A DNA stretch of 15,298 nucleotides, taken from Treponema sp. (GTDB lineage Bacteria; Spirochaetota; Spirochaetia; Treponematales; Breznakiellaceae). Shown in pieces: positions 1 to 6,331 of this stretch. The stretch is taken from NCBI GenBank assembly GCA_031272575.1, contig JAISTO010000197.1, positions 1 to 15,298 of the forward strand, written 5' to 3'. Numbering within the stretch: the first letter of the stretch is position 1; every line of letters starts with the position of its first letter. The notes under the pieces were generated by a model. It worked only from the letters and a program-made list of their open reading frames with translations, made no database searches and had not been told where the DNA came from. The position numbers and the translations under genes were made by a program.

Positions 1-2
1 CC

Positions 3-3000
3 TCAGTCCCCACCCTGGAAGCCGGCGCCGATGCTTCTGGCGCCGCCTGTCGCGGAGACGGCGGCCTCAGGAGAGATGGTAATGTTCCCGGCGGCGCCGT
101 AGCAGCCGCCGCCGATGCCGGCGGCATAGGCGCCGCCTGAGGCCGTCACCGTGCCGCCGCTTATGGTGATGACGGCTGTGGTGTTCGCCGCGTAGGCGCC
201 TCCGCCTATCCCCGCGCCGTTTATGCTTCCCTCGGCATGCACCACGCCGCCTGAGATCAGGATGCTGCCCGCGTGGCCCCGCCCATCGTTAGTGCCGGTG
301 TCCAGGTCGCCGCCGCCGCCGATGCCCGCGGCGCCGGCCCAGGCGCCGATGCTGCCCTGTCCGCCGTAAGCGTTGACCGTGCCGCCCGCTATGGTGATCG
401 TGCCGCCCGCTTCGCTCATGCTCCCGCCGATCGCTGCTCCCGCGCCGCCCGCGCTGCCCCCGGTGACGCTGAGGGTGCCGTTCGCCGCGTGGGTGCTGGT
501 GTCGGTTCCCGCATTGGTGCTCGCCGCGCTGTCAATAATGAGGCTGCGCCCCACAGTAACGTGTATCCCGGCGGCGCCTCCTCCGCTTGTAAGTACGTTT
601 GTCCCCGCGAGGATCAGGGTTACCGCGGCGCCGTACTCCAGATCGAAGGCGCCGCCGCCTGTTCCGCTCAGGTTCACCGTGGTGTTTTGCAGGGTCACTA
701 TGGCCGCCGCGCCGGACTCTATCGTAATGCGGTTTTGCGTTGTGCTTCCCGTAAGCACCACATCAGCGTTGTTTTGTATGGTGATCACCTTTGTAACGCT
801 GTCATAGAACCAGCCCAAACCAGCGCAGGAGACAGTCATATTGACATTAATACCCGGAGATGCCGGGCTCCACTTGGCATAATAGGTTTTGTTTCCCGTA
901 TTCCCCTGGGAAATTTTCCATACCGGATCGCCGGAAAGTTCCACGTTATCGCACCAGCCCCAGAAAATCCGGCCTGCCTGCTGAAGCACCGGCAGCAGGT
1001 AGGGCAGTTCGTAGGTCCGGTAGGTCACGTCGCTGACGCTGGGGCCTCCGTTCACATTGTAGGTGATGGAATACTCCCCATAGGGCGCGGCGGGCGGCGT
1101 GTAGGTGACGCGGATGCAGCCGTCGCTGCCGGCGGCCGCCGGCTTGGCAGCGAAGCCCGCTTCGCCGTTTGCCGCGGTGACGCCGCCTGAGAACTGGTAC
1201 GCCGGGAACGCCAACAGGAGCGCCGGATGGTGCGTTGTATCGCCGCAGCCGGTAAGCCCGAACACATAGCCCGAACCGCCGCCGCCCCCGGTGCCGAGGG
1301 TTTCCCCCGGGGAACCGCCGCCGCCGTAGTAGCCGCCGCCGCCCCCGCCGCCGGATGTATAGGTGTCACCATTGCCGCCCTGACCGCCCGCACCCCAGAC
1401 GCCGTTCCCGCTGCCCGCGCCGGTCTGTGTCCCCCCGGAGGCGGCGGCGCTCCCGCCCGCGAGTCCCCCTCCGTTTCTGCCGGGGCCGTAATCAGCGCCG
1501 CCCCCGCCGCCCGCGGCCAGGATGCGCCGGGCGAGTACGATCTCGTCGTTCCAGGCGCCGCTCGAGAGGCTTATGGATGAGGCGCCGCCGCCAGCGCCGC
1601 CCGGGTTGACCAGTTCACCCGATAGGGTACCGTAGTTTCCGCCGCCGTTCCAGGCGCCGGCAGCCGCGCCGGTGTAGAAGTACAGCGTCTCTTCATCATC
1701 CAGATTCAGGGTACCTTTTGAGTAGCCCCCCAGGCCGCCGGCGTGAGTGCTGCCGAAGTTCGCGCCGCCGTTGCCGCCCCAGGCCTCGAAGGTGTAGGCC
1801 CGGATTCCGTCAACAGGGGGCGTCCACTCCTCAGCGCTGCCCGTGTAGAGGTAACTGCCCACCATGCCGCCTGTGGCGCTGTCGTATTCCCAGGCATCGG
1901 TGAGATTGGCATTGGTGTCGAACCAGTGGGCGTAGAACGTTTGGTTGGCGCCGGCCAGCAGGTCGACAGAGGTCTTCAGGTTTTCCCCGTCAGCCGCGTC
2001 GTACCAGCCCAGGAACACCTTGCCACTCTGTGCTTTAACCGGCCAGGGGATGTCTCTTTCACTAAAGACCGCTTTGGATACGGAACTGTTTCCATTCACC
2101 TGAACGCCGTTGTAATTGAATGTTATGAGCGCCCCCCACCTGGCGTAGACCGTGATGCTCGCCGCTGTAGTCCAGGCCTCAAGGCTTGCGCCGCTTGCGC
2201 CCGTCAGTTGGACGCCGGCGCCGGTGTACCAGCCGCCGAAGGTATAGCCCGCCTTCACGGGGATCGCCAGGATGTAATAATCGTCGTAGGTTACCTCGGC
2301 GGTATCGGGGCTTACCGAACCGTCTTCCGCATCATAGGTGACGGTATAGGTGTTCACCGTCCACTCGGCGTAAACCGTCATCGAGTCCGAGATGGAATTC
2401 CAGTCTTCAAGGCTTGCGCCGCCTGCGCCCGTCAGTTGGGCGCCGGCGCCGGTGTACCAGCCGCCGAAGGTGTAGCCCGCCTTCACGGGGACCGCCAGGG
2501 TGTAGGAAAAGTCGTACGTTACCGTCTCTGATGCAGGGATGACCGAACAACCGTCCGCCGTGGAGTAGGTCAGCGTACAGGTGAGGGCGGTCCATCGGGC
2601 GTAGAGGGTGACGTCCGTCGTGAAGTCGCTGTCCCGCGCGCTCTCCCCGGCGGCGGTGTAATACTGGATCTCCGTTTCCGTGTAGTATCCGCCGAAGGCA
2701 TAGCCCGTCCGCGTGGGTGTCGTGATGGGGGTGGGCATCGCGCTGCCGTAGGCCGCCGTCACGCTCTCCGTACCGCCGCCGTTTTGCGGGTCCAGGGTGA
2801 CCGTGGAACTAATCCCCGTCCATTTGGCATACAGGGTGACGCTGCCCATTGCGGGGCTGAGGTCGGCAGTCAACAGCGCCCCCTCCCCGTAGGTTGTGCC
2901 GGAACCGTTAGCGGCCGTATTCCATCCCTCAAAGGTATATGAAAAGATATCGTTGGCTTTCACAAGCGCGCCGGAGTTGTTTTGCAGGAACAGTTCCGTG

Positions 3001-4157
3001 CCGTAGGTCTTTGGCTGGTCATCCGGAACCGTACCGCCGGTATGTCCGTTGCCGTTGTACGTTATCGTGTAGACCATGACAATCCCGGCGCTTAGCCCTA
3101 CCCCGGCTCTCCCCTGGAGTCCCAGGTCCGCCACGGTTATAACCGGCTGGGATACCGTCTCGTACCCGAAGGCGGAAACACCGGCCTTGAGGTACACGGT
3201 TTTTGACGCCAGGGCCGCATAGCGGGCAGCGCTTATGCGCAGGACAAAGGCTTCGGTTCCGCTTGCGGCTGCCGACCCTATTGCGGCCGAGGCTCCGGCA
3301 ATCGCCGAACTGCAGCCCTCGTCGGAATAGGCCTGCACAATATAGGAAACGGTCTCCCCCGCGGGGCCTGCCCTGGTAAAAGAGAGAGTCCCGGCGACAA
3401 GCACCTGTTCCGCAAAGTTCCATGCGCTAAAGTTATAGTTCGCCTCCGTTACCAGGCCGGGGTAGATGTGCACGGTTTCGTAGATACCGGCGGTTTCTCC
3501 GGTGCTGGTTCGGGTAAGTTCGATTTTGAGGCCGTACATCCCCGCGGCCTTTTCCAGGGAACCGGCGGTTTCCCGCTCCGTTACCGTGTGCGGCACCGCT
3601 TCACCCGCTGCGCCCGGTTCCCCCAGGCAGAAGGCGGTAATGTCAGCGTCGTCGGGCAGGGTAAGGTTCCAGGCGAACACCCCCTTCGCCCCATCCGCAT
3701 CGGCAATCCCGCTGGGATTCAGGGTAATCTGTACCGTGTTCTGCCCTGAAGCGGTCACCGTTAGGGACGCGGTACCCCAGGCGGCCTTGTACTCTTCCCC
3801 ATTGTATTGACGCCATGCTTCCACCGTTACGTTCCAGAGGCCGTCCGCCAGGTCAAAGGACAGTCCCTCGCTGCCAAGGGCCGAAGTGTCCTCTCCCGCT
3901 TCATCCCCAAAGACAATGTCGTCATCCGTATAGTCCGGCGTGTTTGGATCGAGGGTGATCACGTACCTGCTCACGTCCGCAGCCGTAAGCGCTGTGGGAA
4001 AGAGGGTGCGGGCAGACCCGCTTTCAGAGGCAGTTATGCGGATAATGGCCCGCCCCGTCCCGGCCGCCTGCGCAGCGCCGGAAGGCACAACGTCGGGACA
4101 TCCAAAGATAAGACAGAGTGATATTGCCGCAATGACGGCTTTGGAAAATCGTTTCAT
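3..4157 (-). CDS. Large composite lipoprotein: InlB/Flg_new repeats, glycine-rich domain, beta-helix-like tail
   Basis: Probable surface lipoprotein of 1384 aa, function unknown. Seen: a basic start (MKRF), a hydrophobic stretch and a lipobox-like LIFGC with Cys20, so export and lipidation are likely. Residues ~35-350 are an unassigned beta-rich region. Five Listeria-Bacteroides (InlB B / Flg_new) repeats follow at ~361-747, recognisable by GYTFGGWYT and LYA(K/R)W motifs. A very glycine-rich domain spans ~787-1020 and resembles bacterial glycine-rich modules and the ALK extracellular glycine-rich region. A sixth repeat lies at ~1028-1096. The tail (~1106-1384) has repeated ITISGGTV and AGIGGG units typical of a right-handed beta-helix or carbohydrate-binding-like fold. 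The start has AAAGGA just upstream (~4165-4170); the stop is at 3-5. It is second in an operon, 14 nt after the other lipoprotein gene. An adhesin or glycan-binding role is inferred from architecture only. Confidence 0.85.
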   Translation of the reverse strand: MKRFSKAVIAAISLCLIFGCPDVVPSGAAQAAGTGRAIIRITASESGSARTLFPTALTAADVSRYVITLDPNTPDYTDDDIVFGDEAGEDTSALGSEGLSFDLADGLWNVTVEAWRQYNGEEYKAAWGTASLTVTASGQNTVQITLNPSGIADADGAKGVFAWNLTLPDDADITAFCLGEPGAAGEAVPHTVTERETAGSLEKAAGMYGLKIELTRTSTGETAGIYETVHIYPGLVTEANYNFSAWNFAEQVLVAGTLSFTRAGPAGETVSYIVQAYSDEGCSSAIAGASAAIGSAAASGTEAFVLRISAARYAALASKTVYLKAGVSAFGYETVSQPVITVADLGLQGRAGVGLSAGIVMVYTITYNGNGHTGGTVPDDQPKTYGTELFLQNNSGALVKANDIFSYTFEGWNTAANGSGTTYGEGALLTADLSPAMGSVTLYAKWTGISSTVTLDPQNGGGTESVTAAYGSAMPTPITTPTRTGYAFGGYYTETEIQYYTAAGESARDSDFTTDVTLYARWTALTCTLTYSTADGCSVIPASETVTYDFSYTLAVPVKAGYTFGGWYTGAGAQLTGAGGASLEDWNSISDSMTVYAEWTVNTYTVTYDAEDGSVSPDTAEVTYDDYYILAIPVKAGYTFGGWYTGAGVQLTGASGASLEAWTTAASITVYARWGALITFNYNGVQVNGNSSVSKAVFSERDIPWPVKAQSGKVFLGWYDAADGENLKTSVDLLAGANQTFYAHWFDTNANLTDAWEYDSATGGMVGSYLYTGSAEEWTPPVDGIRAYTFEAWGGNGGANFGSTHAGGLGGYSKGTLNLDDEETLYFYTGAAAGAWNGGGNYGTLSGELVNPGGAGGGASSISLSSGAWNDEIVLARRILAAGGGGGADYGPGRNGGGLAGGSAAASGGTQTGAGSGNGVWGAGGQGGNGDTYTSGGGGGGGYYGGGGSPGETLGTGGGGGSGYVFGLTGCGDTTHHPALLLAFPAYQFSGGVTAANGEAGFAAKPAAAGSDGCIRVTYTPPAAPYGEYSITYNVNGGPSVSDVTYRTYELPYLLPVLQQAGRIFWGWCDNVELSGDPVWKISQGNTGNKTYYAKWSPASPGINVNMTVSCAGLGWFYDSVTKVITIQNNADVVLTGSTTQNRITIESGAAAIVTLQNTTVNLSGTGGGAFDLEYGAAVTLILAGTNVLTSGGGAAGIHVTVGRSLIIDSAASTNAGTDTSTHAANGTLSVTGGSAGGAGAAIGGSMSEAGGTITIAGGTVNAYGGQGSIGAWAGAAGIGGGGDLDTGTNDGRGHAGSILISGGVVHAEGSINGAGIGGGAYAANTTAVITISGGTVTASGGAYAAGIGGGCYGAAGNITISPEAAVSATGGARSIGAGFQGGD
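2180..2504. repeat. Two ~97-bp near-identical direct repeats inside the composite lipoprotein gene
   Basis: Copies at about 2180-2276 and 2408-2504 differ at few positions and are offset by 228 bp, exactly 76 codons. They encode the GYTFGGWYTGAG part of InlB-type repeats 3 and 4. The high DNA identity, compared with the neighbouring diverged repeats, suggests recent duplication or gene conversion and gives a substrate for in-frame loss or gain of a repeat. Confidence 0.75.
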
Positions 4158-4171
4158 AGTGCCATCCTTTC

Positions 4172-6175
4172 CTATTCAACAACCATGAACCACAGGGTTT
4201 TGGAATACGATACGGCGCTGCCGCCGCTGCCCCTGGTCACCTCGACCGTAAGGATGTGCTGTCCCAGTGAAAGGCTTTGGGCGTTTATGGTTATGGCGCT
4301 GCTTGTTTCGTCTTCTATAAGCGCGCCGTCCTTATACCATGTAAAGGAGTCTGCTCCGCCGGCCCACTGGCCCACGGCGGTGTTCACCACGGCGCTGAGA
4401 CTCTCGCCGGTAGTCCACCGGATGCTTGCCGCGGGGCTCCCGTTCCAGCCGATGGTCTCCTCTTCGGCTCCGCCGCCGAAGGTAATGCTGATACCGCTGT
4501 CCTTATGCCACTCGGCATAGAGGATGACGATAGCCCACGCCGTGGCGCTGAGGTCGCTGGTCAACAGCGAGCCGGCCGCGTAACTTTCCCCTGAGCCGTT
4601 AGATGCCGTATTCCATCCCTTAAGAGTATAGCCGGCCTTCACCAGTGTGCCGGTGTCCGGCAGGGGCAGATTCGTCCCATAGGTCTTGGTCTGGCTTGAC
4701 GGCACGGCGCCGCCGCTGTGCCCGTTCCCGATGTACACTATCGAGTAAGTAATGGCCGTCCACAGGGCGTAGAGGGGGACGGTCCCCCCTGCCGTGTTGC
4801 TGAGGTCGCCGCTCAACACCAGACCGGCCGTGTAGGTTATGCCTGAGCCGTCAGACTCCGTATTCCATCCCCCAAAGGTATAACCGACCCTCACCAGTGT
4901 GCCGGCGCCCGGCAGGAGCAGGTCCGTGCCATAGGTCTTGGTCTGGCTTGACGGCTCGATGCCGCCGCTGTGTCCGTTCCCGCTGTACGTTATGGTGTAT
5001 TGAAGTACCCACCTGGCATAGAGGATGACGGTATCCCCCGCTGTGGCGCTGAGGTCGGTAGTCAACAGCGAGCCGGCCGTGTAACTTGTGCCTGAGCCGT
5101 CAGACTCCGTATTCCATCCCTTAAAAACATAGCCGGCCTTCACCAGTGTGCCGGCGTCCGCCAGGAGCAGGTTTGTGCCATAGGTCTTGGTCTGGTTTGA
5201 CGGCTCATCGCCGCCGCTGTGCCCGTTCCCGCGGTACGTTATGGTGTATTGAGGTATCCACCTGGCATAAAGGATGACGGTATCCCCCGCCGTGGCGCTG
5301 AGGTCGGAAGTCAACAACAAGCCGGCCGCGTAACCAGTGCCTGAGCCGTCGGATGCCGTATTCCATTCCTCAAAAGTATAGCCGGACTTCACCAGTGTGC
5401 CGGCGTCCGCCAGGAGCAGGTTCGTGCCATAGGTCTTGGTTTGGTTTGACGGCTCGGCGCCGCCGCTGTGCCCGTTCCCGCGGTACGTTATGGTGTAAGT
5501 AAGGTGCGTCCAGCGGGCGTAGAGGATGGTATCCTGCGTGGGGGTAAAGGGCATTCCCGCCGGATACGTTGTTTCAGCGCCGTCCGCGCTGGTGTTCCAG
5601 CCGGCAAGGAGGTAACCGGTTCTCGACAGAGCGCTCCCGTCCGCGAGAATGACGCTCTGCCCGGGCGCCGCTGTCTGCGGTCCGGGAGCGGCGCCTGTCC
5701 CCTCGTTGGCGTTGTAGATCACGATGAAAAGCGCCTCCGTTGCCGGGAAGGTAATGGTGACGGTGACGGTCCCGCTGCTCGCACTGTTGGTCACCAGGAC
5801 CGCCCCTGAGTAAGTGAAGAAATTCGCCGACGCCCCCACAAAGGTCCAGCCGCTTTTGGCCGTCAGGGTGACGAGGGCCTTGTATACCGTGGATGCCATG
5901 AACAGGTTCCCCGTTAAGGGCTCGCCGTTTTCGGTCTTCCACGTCACGGTTCCCGTGTACTGGACCGTCTCGATCGGCATGGTATTGGGCGCCGTACCGG
6001 TGACCGGCGCGGTCACTATGTTGTCCAGGGAGGGGAGGTTCACCACAGAAGGCGCTTCGTTCAGCATGTCGGTGAGCGCGCCATATTGACAGCCCGCGAA
6101 CGCCAGGCCCCCAAGCGCGGCGCACAGCAGCGCGGCGCATAGCAGCGCGGGCGCGGAGAGATTAAAAAATCGCAT
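4172..6175 (-). CDS. Lipoprotein made of tandem Listeria-Bacteroides (InlB B / Flg_new) repeats
   Basis: Probable secreted surface lipoprotein of 667 aa, function unknown. The signal region is long and hydrophobic, ending in LAFAGC with Cys29; Phe at -3 is unusual but spirochaetal lipoboxes are loose. After an unassigned segment (~30-145) there are five repeats: a diverged one (~146-222) and four close copies of ~83 aa (~223-556) with TITYRGNGHSGG, TKTYGTNLLL, GWNTxSDGSG and LYARW motifs. The C-terminus (~557-667) looks like an Ig-like beta domain (FTWYKDGALI). The start ATG at 6173-6175 is preceded by AAGGAG (6182-6187, 6-nt spacer). It is the first gene of a leftward operon with the composite lipoprotein, whose first repeat is closely similar. 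Such repeats are common in bacterial adhesins and surface proteins; a role in attachment is inferred. Confidence 0.88.
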   Translation of the reverse strand: MRFFNLSAPALLCAALLCAALGGLAFAGCQYGALTDMLNEAPSVVNLPSLDNIVTAPVTGTAPNTMPIETVQYTGTVTWKTENGEPLTGNLFMASTVYKALVTLTAKSGWTFVGASANFFTYSGAVLVTNSASSGTVTVTITFPATEALFIVIYNANEGTGAAPGPQTAAPGQSVILADGSALSRTGYLLAGWNTSADGAETTYPAGMPFTPTQDTILYARWTHLTYTITYRGNGHSGGAEPSNQTKTYGTNLLLADAGTLVKSGYTFEEWNTASDGSGTGYAAGLLLTSDLSATAGDTVILYARWIPQYTITYRGNGHSGGDEPSNQTKTYGTNLLLADAGTLVKAGYVFKGWNTESDGSGTSYTAGSLLTTDLSATAGDTVILYARWVLQYTITYSGNGHSGGIEPSSQTKTYGTDLLLPGAGTLVRVGYTFGGWNTESDGSGITYTAGLVLSGDLSNTAGGTVPLYALWTAITYSIVYIGNGHSGGAVPSSQTKTYGTNLPLPDTGTLVKAGYTLKGWNTASNGSGESYAAGSLLTSDLSATAWAIVILYAEWHKDSGISITFGGGAEEETIGWNGSPAASIRWTTGESLSAVVNTAVGQWAGGADSFTWYKDGALIEDETSSAITINAQSLSLGQHILTVEVTRGSGGSAVSYSKTLWFMVVE
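4500..5510. repeat. Four tandem ~249-252-bp coding repeats
   Basis: A landmark string (CATAGGTCTTGGT) recurs near 4679, 4930, 5179 and 5428, giving spacings of about 249-252 bp. All are multiples of three, so copy-number change would keep the reading frame of the 667-aa lipoprotein. The copies at ~5010-5510 are the most alike. Confidence 0.85.
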
Positions 6176-6331
6176 GAAAATCTCCTTCTTGTTCCGCCGA
6201 AAAGGGCTGCCAAAATAGCGGCCAAAATATTTTAACCATTTCTCTAGTTATAGTATCGTAAAATTTCCCCCAAAAATTAAGGGCATATCGCCCCCTTGAC
6301 TCCCGCCTCCCGTTTCCCCCATACTGCCTTC
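6176..6331. promoter_or_regulatory. Divergent intergenic region between the lipoprotein operon and the activase
   Basis: This 156-nt AT-richer gap must hold promoters for both directions. Rightwards there is a clear candidate, listed separately. Leftwards only weak candidates are visible on the minus strand (TATAAC-like and TTAAAAT-like hexamers at about 6225-6255) without a convincing -35, so the lipoprotein promoter is not placed with confidence. A short inverted repeat, GGGC-ATATC-GCCC, lies at 6281-6293 immediately upstream of the rightward -35. Confidence 0.5.
6296..6325 (+). promoter_or_regulatory. Candidate sigma70-type promoter giving a leaderless activase mRNA
   Basis: TTGACT (6296-6301) and CATACT (6320-6325) are separated by 18 nt. 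The initiating A of the ATG at 6332 lies 7 nt after the -10 box, where transcription would be expected to start. No Shine-Dalgarno sequence precedes that ATG; the region is pyrimidine-rich. The simplest reading is a leaderless transcript beginning at the start codon. Confidence 0.5.

Noticed and set aside
273..1190. 305-aa plus-strand frame opposite the composite lipoprotein
   Set aside because: Shadow of glycine-rich codons on the other strand; Ala/Arg-rich with no recognisable protein features.
6296..6331. Upstream TTG as start of the activase
   Set aside because: The extra 12 residues do not resemble the family and the TTG is part of a TTGACT -35 hexamer; no RBS precedes it.
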